NCBI RefSeq assembly: GCF_000372725.1
Contig: NW_005196756.1
Span: 1,162,229 to 1,226,228, forward strand
Reading direction: 5' to 3'
Origin: Emiliania huxleyi CCMP1516
Lineage: Eukaryota; Haptophyta; Isochrysidales; Noelaerhabdaceae
DNA length: 64,000 bases
Of the stretch, positions 1 through 11,742 are shown piece by piece. The notes under the pieces were generated by a model, which saw nothing but the letters and a program-made list of their open reading frames with translations, ran no database searches and was not told where the DNA came from. The position numbers were made by a program, and so were the translations under genes. The first letter of the stretch is position 1, and each line of letters starts with the position of its first letter.

Positions 1-163
1 CCCGGCGACGGCGCTCAAACAGGCCCCACACTGGGAACCACACACACACATGCGCCGGCGCCGTGAGGACAGGACACTCCCTGTCCACACATACAATCAA
101 AGAACACTCGCGGCAAGGGAAGAGGAGGGTGGGTCACGCGAGATTGCGCACGACTCGGACGTA

Positions 164-365
164 GGGTTGTCAAACGTTAAGAGCTGAACAGTGTTGCTAG
201 AGCCGTAGTGTTAACAGTAACAACAGAACAACAGTGGGGCTCCCCAACAACAGTAGCTAACGTTAGGCCGACTGAACAACAGTAAGGAAGGCCTGGCAGT
301 GACCGTCCCACGACGATCTCTAGTGTCCAGTGCGGGTAATACCCGAAAATACCCGGAAAATATCA
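164..365. mobile_element. Partial copy of a TA-flanked MITE
   Basis: Starts with GGGTTGTCAAACGTTAA directly after a TA dinucleotide (162-163). It runs about 200 bases nearly identical to the reverse complement of 20795-20996, including the stretch with GGGTAATACCCGAAAATACCC. Similarity stops near 365, so only one terminal half of the element is present. The complete relative at 20544-20996 defines the family. No coding sequence is seen inside. Confidence 0.75.
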
Positions 366-613
366 TGGGACCGTCGCCCCGCCGCCCGCAATGCCGAGCG
401 GAGCAGCGTACCAGGCGAGAGCTGCTCACAACGCACAGCACACACCACACGCACACCACACCACAACGCTGCTCACGAAACACACACACACTTGCAACCG
501 GTACGCTGTTTGGAGGGCTCCTGCCTGTCTGAGGGGGTGGTCGAAGGGGGTGGCATGACGTGGTCTGGACTGCGCCCCACCAGAGAAACATATGCACGAG
601 TAATGAGTGTTGC

Positions 614-3600
614 CTAATGGCTTGTCAAAAGAAACCCGAGCTCCTCATCACTTTTACCCGGTTGTTGAGTCGCCCGCCTTTGCCAGTCGCACTCCCCGTC
701 GAGGCGAACCGCGGCCCCGGAGACCACCCAAAGCGACGGTGGCGCCTGAGGTAAAGTACGGGGGCAAACGCAAGTGTGGATTGATCATGACGGGCCGCGT
801 GGGCTCTATCGCCCCAAAGGCAAATCAGGCAAGAGCCCCGCGTCCTTGAGTCGGGCAGGACCCCATGCCGGGGTGTGGTTTAGATTGTGTGAGAGGGGGG
901 AGGAGGGAGGGGGGGGGGGCACCTCCGACGGAAGCCACGCGGTCAACGGTAGCTCCTCGCCTCGCCGCTCTGCGCCGCTCGCTGGCCCGGTGGCATACAC
1001 CGGACTCGCATACACACCATAAGGCGCCGCCGCGATAGTGTCTGCCGTAGTGACGGCCTCGAGCGCTCGTATATGCATCACTGGCAGCCGAGTGGCGCAC
1101 CGCCCGCCGCTTGGCGCTTCAGCTAGCTTGCCAGCAGATGCGTCCCAGTTTGCGCCCTCAAGGGCGGCGCCATGAACGTACACGCCGTTTTCTGGAGGCG
1201 CACCCACCTGCTCTGCCGAATCGTATCCCGTCACCTCGGCCACAGCGGATAACGACTCCAGCGGCGTGCCAGTGCGGCGCGAGGTCTCCGCCAGCAGCGC
1301 AAACACAAACGCCTGCGGGCGGAAGAGTCCGCCCAGCCACGTTACTGTCGGCGGCACGCCCTGCGCCGCCCATTCCTCGAGGTGTGCCCGCCGCGCGTAA
1401 AGACCCAAGAGCCACCTAACAATATTGGCCCGGATCGGTCGATATCAGCCAACAGCAGCCGGAAGTAGCCGAGAGTGGTTGAGATTAGGCGACAGTGCCG
1501 AGCCGAGATTAGCTGATATCAGCCACGAGAGGCCCGCCACCTGCCTAGTGGCTGCGGACCCGCAGACGGCCACGCAAGCTCAGTCCAGCTTGCGGGCACT
1601 AAGCCGCGCTGCAGGGCGCCCACGAGCGTATCGGCGCCCTCATCCACCGGCGCGCCTATTGAGGACTCGAAGTATGGACAGCAGTGTTCAAGGCCGCGGC
1701 TGTGCCCTTTCCCGGCAGCAGCGCGCCACCGCGCATGGACTCGTCCAGCCGTGCGAGCGACGCGTGCACCTGGGTAGGAAGATGGACACTCCACGCACTC
1801 GTGTGGGGTAACAACCCAAGTGGGGCCCAAAACGCATCCCGCAGTGCACAAACTCGGACCCGGTGCGCGAGCGGATGGCCAATTTGGTGGTGGCTTGCAC
1901 CTCTGTGACCAACGCCTCCATCCTGTCGCACTCTTGCATCAGGACCACCTATTTAGGTGTAGGCCGTCAAGAGACGCTATTTACAGGGGCTCGTTCGTGA
2001 GGCTCCCTCAAGCGGCGACAAGTCTGCCTCAAGCGGCGACAAGTCTGCCTCAAGCGGCGACAAGTCCGTCCGAAGCCTCCGCTGTAGCGCTTTTGGGCGT
2101 ACTGTCGTGGCGTGCGGCAGCGCGTCTCTCACCTGGGAAATGTGTGACGTTCATAAACAATGGTGCGGCGCCTCGGCCGTGTCTCGGCCACATCGTCCTC
2201 ACCTTGTCCAGTACGAGCCGCACCGCCTCCACGGTCTCGGCCGCCGCGGTGCCACTGCAGCTTCTGCGCCCGCTGCGACCGAAAGGCCCCAGCCCGACAC
2301 GACTTGTAGACATAACCGCTGCACCAAATCGGAGCAGCTCGTCAGCTCGCGACTCTTCGAGCGCGCTTTGCGCCCTCGGAAGAAGGCCGAGGTCGGACGG
2401 TATGTCATCCGAGGGGGATGCCTCGATGTGGCGTGTGTACGCGTCTCTTGACGGCAGCTCGAGGAACTCCAACCGGCGGCTGACTTGTTGGCCGTCTGGA
2501 AGCGCCTGTGGGGCGGAGTCAGAGACGGCAGTCGACACGGCGGCAGCGGCCGCGACTCTACGGTGGGCGAGAGGTGCTCACCTCGTGCACGTACGCTTCG
2601 AGCAGTGCAACATGCAAGCGCTTATCCCACACGTTGCCGAAGTGACTGCCAAAAGCCGCCGCGCCCGCGTTGCGGCGCAAGTCTGACCACCATACCGCCG
2701 CTGGCACTTGTGTCCACGACAGAGCCCTGGCTGCAACACCTAGGCTGGCTGCCAGGTCGGCTGCATGAGAGGCACCGAGGGCGCAGTAGCGCCGCCGCGC
2801 GAGGGCGATGGAATGCACATGGCAGAGTCCAAAGAACGCCGCCTGGCGGGCAGCAAAGCATAGTGTCACATAGTTGTTTGTTATAAGCACTCCTCCACGG
2901 GAGATGGCGGGGCGGGGAGGGAAGGGATAGAGGGGCTCTCGTGCTGCGCCTTGGCGTCCGTCGCGCTAGGGCCAGAGCTCGCCAACCCCAGTCCCGGTGC
3001 AAGCGGCTCGTGAAGCGCCTCCGCCGCGCCCCATAGCTCGTCGTCAACCGTTCTCCACGCACGCAGCATCGCTCCCCGCAGTGACCCCGGCGGCTCGACC
3101 GCAATCTTGACGGAACGGCGCACTAGCGCCTCCGGTAAGGCGCACCCTTTGCTCCGGTGCTCGACTTCGACAGAAATGATCAGCCGAAACTGGGACCCTT
3201 CGGATGTTTGTGCCTGTGGAGAGGAGCAGGCGTCCTTGGATCATGCTGCGCATCGCGACGGGACCAAGTGCTTGGGTATGTGAAGCGTGGCCTGTATCGT
3301 GGCGAGCTGACGCTCTAGAGACTGTAGCCAACGTACAGAGCCCCGGTCGGCGTGCTGCAAGTAGAGCCAGTTCCCGGCAGCGTGCCTATTGCGACGTCAG
3401 GCGTGAGCCGACACCCCGCATAGCAACCAAAGTCAGCTTTTGGCCACGTGCGTCGCATTGAGCGCTCGCTCCGCCGCCGCCTCGGCGTCAGGCTGAAGGA
3501 GCGACACCACGTGCAGCGACGTTCCCCCGCTGGCACCCATTCCTCCCTCGCCGATTCCTAACTGCCCTCCTATCTCCCCCCCCAGCTCGTTCTGTCGGAA

Positions 3601-4576
3601 GGAGGCTCGCGTTGCACACGCCGCCACGGCGGGTAGGGGGTCGGCGCCGGGCGACAGGAGGAGGAGGAGCGGTGCCGCAGGGCTCGCATGGGCGAGCTGC
3701 GCCTCAAGGTCATCCGGTAGAGGCGCAGCGTACCTACCAGCGGCGTGCGATCTCAATCTCGGTGGAGTACATGGCGGCGGCTCCGTGCTCTGCTTGCCTC
3801 TGCCCAAGAACCTCTTCAACCCACGCACGGGTTGCAGGCGCGAGTCGGTCAAGGCGCATAGCCCGCACAATGAGCAGCGCCTCAAGATTGCAAATGCCGT
3901 GGGGAAGAGCTGCCATCTCCGCCTCCTCTGTCTCGAACCAGTCCCGCCAAGCGTCCGTCTCCTCACATACCCTGCGAGATGAGCGCCGTAGCGCTCAGAG
4001 TAAGAGAGAAAGAGGATGAGCCGAGGTAAATCGATAGCCGGGTCTAGCTGAGATGCAGCTGCAGTATGACAACCGCCTGCGGGGTAAATCGCGCAGCGTC
4101 GCCATGCTCTGTGCCAGGCGTTGCACCGCGAGCCACGCCGCCTCTGGAAGCCAAGCGAGTGCCTCTGGCTGCGGCTCCGTCGCCAAGGCCCGGGGCCCAA
4201 GCACAAAATCCTCCAGTGCCTCGCGGGTCAGGCCTCCCGCTGCGCTCGCGAGGCGAAGAGCGAGATGCGCAGCAAAGGCGGATGGCGGTGCCTCATGCTC
4301 GTCGAGAGCCTCAAATACAGCCGCCGGGTGTGCAAGCACGGCGGTGTCGGTGGCCAAGGCATGTACAAAGGAGAGCCGCAGCCCGATCCACGCGCTGTCG
4401 ATGGCCTGCAGCGAAGCCTCCAGGGCGGCCTCGGCTGCCGCTTGCTGTAGTGCGTCGTGCACAGCGTCTACAGGCGTTACGCAGCAGATCATCCATGCAC
4501 CGAGGCTTGACCAGATAGGCGACCTTGCGCCAACTGCTGGCGGGAGGAAGTGGCAATGTGTAAGGCGGCGAAGCAT
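614..4576 (-). CDS. Dynein heavy chain, C-terminal part (AAA5/AAA6 to C-terminus)
   Basis: Axonemal-type dynein heavy chain, the motor ATPase of flagellar arms. Only the 3' portion is visible and it is spread over many small exons. In protein order: WLPEAAWLAVQRL and LEALLIVRAMRLD (AAA5-like, about 4180 and 3870), PLLLLLSPGADP (about 3650), FRLIISVEVE followed by SVKIAVEPPGSLRG (about 3190-3080), FFGLCHVHSIALARRRY (about 2850), VWDKRLHVALLEAYV (about 2620), then the C-terminal domain with VPASW, PLGR, WLGGLFRPQAFV, PPENGVYVHGAALEGANWD and a final PPSLWVVSGAAVRLDGE. The last introns are well fixed: 1900-1770, 1540-1416 and 922-746, all GT-AG, with stop at 616-614. The LINAL exon at 745-614 restores the usual WxxxGxALxxxLD end of the family. 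Exon joins between 1769 and 1540 and upstream of 2900 are not resolved. The 5' exons beyond about 4.6 kb were not recognised, so the motor core (AAA1-4, stalk) is not seen here. Confidence 0.9.
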
Positions 4577-5188
4577 GGGTGGGTGCGTGCGTGCGTGAGC
4601 GACTCGTGATTATGCGCTGACGGCATGCCCGCATGCTATTTGCTACGATGCGTTTTGCGTGGTGCGTCTTGTGATGTGCTGAGCTGCCTCGCCTGGCACC
4701 GAGAAGCGGCACCTGCGTGGACAAATCATGGTCAAGTTCCGAATACGAGTGAACAGTGGTGTAGAATGCCGTGCTTGCTGGTCGATCGACGAGGGAGGTG
4801 GTCCCGACAGCGATAAATGTCTCAGAGGTGCCACGCACAGAGCCGCAGAGCATCTCGCCATTGGAGCCGGAGTAGACAAGCATGCAACGCACCTGAGGGC
4901 GTGGCCGATGGCGTTGCGGTCAAGCATCACCGGCACCCCCGCCGGTAACCGCCGGACAGGAACAGGTGATTGTGGCGGCAGGCTCAATCGAGGAGGGTCT
5001 GGTGATTGCGCTGATGCCTCGGGCCGCACGATGAAGTTGCGGAGAAGAGCCACCTGAAGGCAAACAAAGAAGAGCCACCTGAAGAGTTACGTTTCTGACA
5101 AGGACCTCTGCACGTCGGTGGTTCCAGGATCTGAGTCGGGAGCCGAGCGCGCATCCACCGCGCTCAAGACTGTACTGCGTGCGGTGAT
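4577..5188. other. Stretch between dynein exons and a microsatellite, no gene assigned
   Basis: Minus-strand open frames here (for example about 4920-5050) could hold further 5' exons of the dynein gene, but no dynein motif was recognised. A short direct repeat GAAGAGCCACCTGAAG occurs twice near 5043-5082. Nothing else identified. Confidence 0.3.
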
Positions 5189-5193
5189 GAGTG

Positions 5194-5285
<92 letters not shown>

Positions 5286-5430
5286 TATGCGCGTGTGTAT
5301 GCGTATGTGTGCGCGTATGTGTGCGCGTGTTTGTGTGTGCGTGTTTGTGTGTGCGCCTTCGTGCGTTTGTGCGTTTGTGTGTGTGTGTGTGTGTGTGTGC
5401 GTGCGTGTGTGCGTGCGTACGTGCGCTGCC
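5189..5430. repeat. (TGCG)n / (TG)n microsatellite
   Basis: An almost pure TGCG tetranucleotide array from about 5189 to 5287 grades into TG- and TGCG-rich imperfect repeats to about 5430. Open frames across it in all directions (HTHTHT or RACVRACV type) are artefacts of the period. Confidence 0.95.
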
Positions 5431-5874
5431 TCTTCTGCCGCGAGAAGCGCTTTCCATTGGCGGGCCGGCGCACCCAACGCGAGGCACACGCGCTGGCCAA
5501 GCGCCTCCTCTACGGCTGCGAACTCAGGCATTCTTGTGTGTATTCAGCCATCACATGTCGGTTACGAAAGCCACACAACCAACCGTCCATTTGAGATTGA
5601 GTAGCGCCGAGCCCGAGGCTGAGCTGCACAACCCCAACCGTCCATTTGAGATTTGAGCGGGAATTTTTAGGAGAAGGAACACAAGCCAACGCGGCACCTC
5701 AACGCACATACACATTACTCCTTAGACATCGAGGATGGCTTTGAGCTGCGAAGGGGCGGCGGTAGCGAGCCGTGCTCGCGCACGTGGCACAGCAAGTCGT
5801 GCAAGCCGCGCCTATTCACCGGGGCAAGGCTTCATGAGAACTCCCTCAGGAGAAGGTGGAGGGGGATCTCCCCC
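5431..5874. other. Intergenic stretch, no gene seen
   Basis: Contains two copies of CCGTCCATTTGAGATT (about 5583 and 5638) separated by roughly 40 bases. No frame resembles a known protein. Its right end is the 3' flank of the DA1-like gene. Confidence 0.4.
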
Positions 5875-6720
5875 TCACCCCTCCAGTGAGGCTGCGGCAG
5901 ATCGGAATCCACTTCCGTAGGGTGGACGCACGTTGGCCTCGATGCGGCGTAGCCCCTCGCGCAGCTGGGCGGGGTCTGCGATGAGACACGATTCGGAGGG
6001 CGCGTGCAGGAGCTCGAGAAGGTAGAGGAAGGCGCCTGTTCACAGCTTGCGACGGTCGTTGGGAATGGCACTTCTCCGAGAACACGGCGCCCTCGCCACT
6101 CGAAGGCCGAGCTCGCAGATTCCCTCCTCTAGTGGCGCGGGGAGAGGCGGGAAGTCATGCAGCCACAGCCAGGCGTGCGTGTACTCGTGCGCAAGCACGA
6201 CTGCGCTGTGCAACGCTCCGAGCCCCGATGCCAGCTCTATACTCTCCACCCGCCTCCTCCCTCGCCCCCCGCCGCTGATGACGGCGCGCCCCTCGAGGTG
6301 CCTGGTCGCAGTCGCAAGCGTAAGCGATGCGGCTCATGCTCGCGACGGCCCTCCCTTTGTGGCCCACATCGGCCATGCAGCGCTCGTCTCTAGCATATCT
6401 CTGGCGAATCTCGGATGGGTCTAGGATGGATCGTGACGAGGTCACCCGCATAGCTTCACACGCAGCGGAAGCTGACCGCACCCCATGCCGTGTTTGGCGA
6501 ACACGCGCCGCACGTCCGTGAGTATATCGTGCGCCTTCGCCGTAGTATCGACAGCCTCCTCAGCCTCGATCGACTGTGCGGGCGCCGGCGCCGGCAGCTG
6601 CGTCGGCAGAGTGTTGGCCCACCAGCGAAACGCACCGCACACGCCGATGAAGCCGAGTCCGAGTAGCTTCCAAACTGGCAGCCCGAATCGTGCCTCCTCT
6701 GCTCTCCGCTGCACCAGAAC
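5875..6720 (-). CDS. DA1-like zinc metallopeptidase, membrane-anchored
   Basis: Predicted member of the DA1-like peptidase family, known in plants as ubiquitin-activated peptidases that limit organ growth. The catalytic helix is VLAHEYTHAWLWL (HExxH, about 6180), followed by EEGICEL with the downstream Glu expected of the family. The C-terminus has RRIEANVRPPYGSGFRSA, matching the family's YGxGFR end, and stops at 5877-5875. The N-terminal exon (about 6700-6450) carries a hydrophobic segment GLPVWKLLGLGFIGVCGAF and then DILTDVRRVFAKHGMGCGQLPLRV, which resembles the segment preceding the peptidase core in DA1. No LIM zinc finger or ubiquitin-interacting motif was found. The intron 6107-6036 is phase-consistent as GC-AG and joins EEGICEL-G-AFLYLLELL, aligning without gap to the family. 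The middle exons (6260-6450) and the exact start are not resolved. Confidence 0.75.
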
Positions 6721-6829
6721 CGTCCGGGACGGAGCGAAGAGTGACGTTTGTGGTGCGGACGGCGGCTGGGGAGACGTTGCTGGGCTGTGCCGGCGTCGCA
6801 AAAATAACGAGCTCGGGAACAGCACGAGA

Positions 6830-7712
6830 GAGGCGGAGGGCCAAATGCGAGGTAGAGCGGGGCGCATGGCGCCAGGCTTCGCGTTTCTTTTCTCGGGGCT
6901 GCGACGATGGTTTCCGGACCTCATCCCAACCGTGGCTTTGTGGTACAGCAAGCGACGCCGCCTCTTCTTGTTCAACGACGAGGCGCGGGACGGCTCGGGC
7001 GACATCTTCGATTCGGCAGAGGGCTGCGCGCAGGGCGATCCCCTCGGGCCCTTCCTCTTCGCGATTGGATACCACTGGACCCTGTTGGAGATGCAGGTCC
7101 GGCATCCGTCCACCCTGATTTGCGCGTACCTACCTCGATGACACCTACTGTGCCGATGATCCAGAGGCGGCGCTCTGCGCGATGCTCGAAGGCGACGTCA
7201 TTGCGCAGCGATGCTGCGGCGTTGAGAGCAACCCGTCTAAGCGGTGCATTTGGGCGCCGGACCCTCGCTCGCTCGATTCGGTGCGCCATCGGGTGGACGT
7301 CAAGGGCACGCCGGACGCCCCGCCCCACGGCTCCTACGAGGGCGGCACGCTTCCGGGCATCCGCGTCCTCGGCGCCTTCCTTGGCGGTTTTGTGTGGTGC
7401 CGCGACAAACTGGTCAAGCGAGGTAGGGTGCGAGAGGAAACCCTCGGACAGGCCAAACCATTCCGTCCGTCCAATCGAAGGAAGCGCCGGATCTCCCACA
7501 TGTTATGGAGTTAGCCAAACTTGTTACCGTTCTTCGTCCGACGTTCCGTGGTTTTTGCACGGTATTCGGATTTTCGCTATTTATTTGGTCGTGTGGGTGT
7601 GTATGCCGCTATTTAGTCAATGGTACCGCGTCGGCGACGCGGGCGCCTTGCGGGCAGAGCCCTTAGCCACCCTTTGTCTTGCGCGGTCTAAATAAATAAA
7701 TAAATAAAACGG
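6830..7712 (+). pseudogene. Decayed non-LTR retrotransposon (LINE) with reverse transcriptase fragment
   Basis: Reverse transcriptase motifs are visible: FLFNDEARDGSG, then GCAQGDPLGPFLF (QGDPLxxxLF block, about 7025-7065), then YLDDTYCADD (YxDD catalytic block, about 7132-7160). The two blocks lie in different frames because the tetranucleotide CTAC is duplicated at about 7128-7135, breaking the ORF just before the active site. A thumb-like stretch GTLPGIRVLGAFLGG follows near 7350. The element ends in a conserved 3' module (7558-7691) and a TAAATAAATAAATAAA tail (7690-7708), typical of LINE 3' ends. Related 3' ends occur at 15700-15810 and 34700-34790. The 5' end overlaps the DA1-like gene's upstream side and is not defined. 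Confidence 0.8.
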
Positions 7713-7804
7713 GCACGCCAAACGAGGGGAGAAGGACAGCGCACTAATTTCTCTTTTTTGGAAGCGCAAGCTCACGCCGGCGCTAGCGGCCAAAGCCCGG
7801 CGGC

Positions 7805-8274
7805 ATGTTTGAGGAGCCCTTGCCCAAGAACAAGGCCGGGCAGCCGCAGGAGCACACGCCGTACGAAATCCACCGCTCCAACGAGTACTTCCAGCGCGAA
7901 TACCTCGTCGCGGTGCAGGAGATCAAGATCTTGCAGGCTCGCGCGCACGTATGGCGCTGCCACCATACAACACCCACTCGGCTTTGACCTCCTCATCGCC
8001 GTCCCCCGTCTGCCGCACAGCAACAACTGCGCGCGTGCTTTCGGAAAAATGGCGTCAATCATCTAGAGGTGTCGCCGCTCCCCTTGCGCGCCGCCGTTTC
8101 TCCCTCCTCAAACCGCCCTCGCCGCAGCACGGAGAGGAGGGGGGGAGGAGGAGTTCGGGCGGGTGGCTGGCGACGCTCAGCCGTGCCTCTCGTCCCTTCA
8201 CAGGACTGCAAGGAGTTGCGCGAGCAGCTGTGGGAAAAGATGCACCAGCCCAACTATGGCGCGCCCGGTGCCCC
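7805..8274 (+). CDS. Small conserved-looking protein, function unknown
   Basis: An ATG at 7805 opens MFEEPLPKNKAGQPQEHTPY and continues to FQREYLVAVQEIKILQ, a charged helical stretch. A second exon at about 8206 (after CTTCACAG) gives DCKELREQLWEKMHQPNYGAPG. The join KILQ to DCKEL is in phase if the donor is CAG|GC near 7935, again a GC-AG intron; a GT donor a few codons later is also possible. A short last exon near 8366 is likely. The composition is that of a real soluble small protein of about 80-100 residues, but I do not recognise the family. Confidence 0.5.
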
Positions 8275-8744
8275 TCGATCGGTAATATCCCGGGCCCCCC
8301 GCCCAACCCCGTCTCCCGGTTTCACCCCCCCCCCTCCCCCCCCCCCGCCGCCGCGCCCCTCACAGAGCTCGAAGTACATGTGAGGTGGCCTACGACAAAA
8401 GTGGGAGTGGGCGCCCCCCTTTCCCTCCCTGCCGCGGTGCGTGGAAGCGCCCTGTTGCAGGTTGCACAGAATAAAATTGCGCTGGAAAAAGAGAGGGCGC
8501 CGTGTGTGCACCAAACAAAAAGCAAAGCCGCGGCCGTGTGGTGGGGGTACTGTAGCTCGCCCCCGACCCCCCTGCGCGCTCTCGGCGTCCAAGCGCGGTT
8601 GCCAAGCCGGCGGGGGGCGCGGGCGGGGCCCCGGAGCGCGGAGGCGCAACTCTCGCGCCCAGGACGGACACACTCACGGTATTTAGGGGACAACTCGGTC
8701 ACGTACTGCAGCGCTCTAGTACGAGCGATTTGCTCTCATTCCGC

Positions 8745-8905
8745 CCTCTCGCTGCTGCCGCTGCTGCGGCCGGCGCTCACGATTCCAAACGCGGTGACCG
8801 TGGCGCGGCTGGCGATCCCGTGCCTGCACGCGATCAGTCCTCTGGCCAGCCCGGCGGCGCGGGTGTCGGCGGGGCTGGCCTTTGTGGCGGCACTGAAGGC
8901 CCCGC
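8745..8905 (+). CDS. Possible exon of a CDP-alcohol phosphatidyltransferase
   Basis: The plus frame reads LTIPNAVTVARLAIPCLHAI and then a second hydrophobic stretch (VSAGLAFVAALKAP). The motif PNAxTxARL at a membrane-segment start is typical of the N-terminus of phosphatidylglycerophosphate or cardiolipin synthases. The catalytic DGxxAR block of this family was not found downstream, and the opposite strand also has a long open frame. This may be a fragment or a chance frame. Confidence 0.3.
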
Positions 8906-9371
8906 TCTTCTCCGGAGGCCGTTGCTCAAGTCCAACGATCGGGCCCGCGCCTCCTCGTCCTCCTGCCGCTCGATCCAGCGCTTCGACTCTGTCATCTCGC
9001 GCTTGTTGGCGTCGCCACTCTCCGCCAACGGCGACGTGTCAGCCTCCTCTGTTGCCACCTCGCTCTCGAGCGAACTCACCACGGACTCGTCGTCGTAGTT
9101 GCGCAGCGCGCGGAGGTCGGTCGAACCAGCCGCCCCCGCAGCCAGCTGCGCGTCGTCTGCGAGCCATTTCTTCTCCACCCCCGCGGCGACCAGTCCAGAA
9201 GATGCGCTGCTGCCCCGTGAGCACGGCGCCTCGGCGAGCGAGGGGAGATACCCTCGGCACGCCTCGCCGGCGCTTGCGGGCTCCTTCCGGCCCAGCCGAT
9301 ACGCCTGCCACGCGCGGCGCGTGGGCTTGTCTGCGACTGTGCCAGGGGCGTTTGCTGCGAAGAGGCGTGTG
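8834..9371 (-). CDS. Unplaced minus-strand ORF downstream of the histidine kinase
   Basis: An open frame of about 180 residues with varied, hydrophilic composition (for example KPTRRAWQAYRLGRKEP and an acidic stretch ESEVATEEADTSPLAESG). It begins inside the last codons of the histidine kinase in another frame, so it could be an alternative C-terminal exon of that gene or a separate gene. No family was recognised. The end near 8834 overlaps the plus-strand frame at 8745-8905, and at most one of the two is likely real there. Confidence 0.35.
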
Positions 9372-11691
9372 TCAATAAGGGCTCTGGCCCGCCTCGCGCA
9401 GCCGATGCTCGAGGGTCGCGACGCCATCCTTGGAGATGACGAGGTCGACGTTGCCCTCCTCGAGAAGCTCACGCTCTTCGCTCTGCGAGATACCTACTCC
9501 GCAAGCTCGGGCCCTCGCAACGTGGTGACGGGGCAGTGGCGCGCTCTCGCCTCCGAAAGTGTGCCCGAAAAGATGACGATGACGCCGCCGAAGCCGCGTC
9601 TGCGGAGCTCACGTGCGAGCTCGCCTACTCACTTACCCGAACTTCTCGGGGAAGGCGGGGGGGAGGGAGGAGGCGCAAAGAGGGTCTCGCTCCCCCATAG
9701 ACAATGTCGCGCTCCCACTTCGTCTTGTCGCGCGAATCCTCGAGCGGCACCTACACCACGCCATCTTGTGAGCTGGAGCTACCACACCGTGACGAGTCAG
9801 GGGCGCCCGAATGCGGCACATTGTTGTCGAGCACGACTACATCCGCCATCCTCCCGCCCGCGGCGCCCTCGCCAAGCGCCAACTCGACGAACCTATTCGC
9901 ACGCCAAGAGCCGTCGGGGTCGATCGCCGCAAAAGGGCGCACGCCCCGAAGGCGGACGGACTCGCTCAGCTCTGCGATTGAGCAGCGCTCGTCACTGCCG
10001 GCGCCGAGCGCGCGCGAAGCTGGGTGCGCGCCGAGGCGGCGGAAGACGGTGAGGAGGTACCTGCGAGCAGTGCAGTGGAGGTAAGGTTGCGGGGGCGGTG
10101 CAGAAGGAGGCGGCGAGGGCGGGGGCGGCGAGGGCGGGGGCGGCGAGGGCGGTGAGGGCGACGGAGGTGGTGGCGAGGGCGGCGGTGGGGCTGCGATGCC
10201 GCAAGTCAGGGTTGTGGTTTGTGGAATGACACGGGCCCCTCCAATCGCCGCAGCGCTGAGATCGTCGTCTTTGGGTGGCGATATTGGGGGCGAGGGCGGG
10301 GGCGCGGGAAGTGGGGTCGCCCTCTCAAGATCGAGGAGTCGTCGAGCGCAAGGAAGAGTGCGTCGCTCAGGTCGGTCGCAGCCGAAGAAGTGCTCGCCTT
10401 CGGTGTTGCGTGAAGAGTTAGCGAGCCGACTGGCGAGCCAAGGAACGAGGATGGGGCTCTCGACCAGAGAAGTCTCCGCCGCCGCCGCCGCCTCCGCCGC
10501 CGCCTCCTCTTGCTTCCGCATCGAGTCTTGCGAAATATCGTCGAACGCATCGCTGAAGTCGGCGCTAACGCGCCGCGGCTGGGGCCCTGCGCTGGCGCCA
10601 GCGCGGCGGACTGCCGCCCTACGCGGCGGGTGCGCGGTGCTGCTCGTTGCCTCCGAGTCCGAGGCGGAGGAGGCGGCGGCGGAAGGCGTGCACGACGAAG
10701 GGATCGACTCCATCTCGCTCGCGTCGGGGGTCGCCTCGCCGAGCGATGCTCGGCGCGACGTCGGCCGCGGCACCAGCGCCACAGGTAGGGCAAAGTGGAA
10801 CGTGGTGGTGGCGCGCTCCGCGCCGACACCTGTTCGTTCACAGCTGTCGACTGTGAAGACGCGCCGTTCACTTTCGCAGCCGCACGGTACCTCGCCGACA
10901 CCTGGCTGCGCTGTTAGCCACGCTCGGCCGCCGCCCGCCTTTGCGCCCTGCAGCACTGAGTGCAGCCCGATGCCCGTCGACTCCGCGCCGCTCCCCGACT
11001 CGGACGCGGCGGCCGCCGACACCCTCTCGAGGCCCTCCTGAGGGGGCATGGTCGAGATCGCCCGAGATCACCCGAGATTGTCCGAGGTTGGCCGTGACCA
11101 GCGGGGACTACTCGCAACCGCCATCCAACTCCGCTCGTGCGCCATCCAACTCCGTCCTCTCTGCAGCTGGACGACTTTGCGTTCGCTCGCGCGCCGCCAG
11201 GGATGGGGTGGCCGGCGCTTCACGAGGCTCGGAAGCTGGAAGAGGGCGGCTCGGTGAAGGCGCGAAGAAGCGAGAGAGCCGGGCCACTGCCCCTACGCGC
11301 TACTCTGTTGCGTCGCTCTAGAGTCGACACCGTCGAGAGGCGGCGTAACGGCGGGGCAAGCTTCACGCCGGGCTGCGGACAAGAGGGGGTGGGGGGTGGG
11401 TGGGGGGTGGGCTGGGGGGTGGGCGGGGGGTGGGTGGATGGGGGGGGGGTGAGGAGGGGAGGGGTGACACAACGGAGCCGGGAGGAGAGGCTGGGGCGTC
11501 CGCCTGAAAAGCGCGTTTGCACTGATCGGGTGTCAGCGCTGGCACGCCCGGCTGGTTGTTGTTGGTGAGCTTCACATGCAGCTCCAGCTCGCGACCCTCG
11601 TCGTCAGACTCCGCCTGCTCGCAGCGGCGCTTCGTGACGCTTGCTGCCTGCTGCTGCCTGCTGCTGCTGCTGCTGCTGCTGCCTGCTGCTG

Positions 11692-11742
<51 letters not shown>

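Noticed and set aside
4150-4500. Dynein linker domain (N-terminal to AAA1) in the 3995-4576 frame
   Set aside because: A weak resemblance was noticed, but the frame continues directly into AAA5-like sequence, so AAA5 is the simpler reading.
5118-5656. ORFs encoding RACVRACV or HTHTHT repeats
   Set aside because: Products of the TGCG/TG microsatellite, open in most frames because the period lacks stops.
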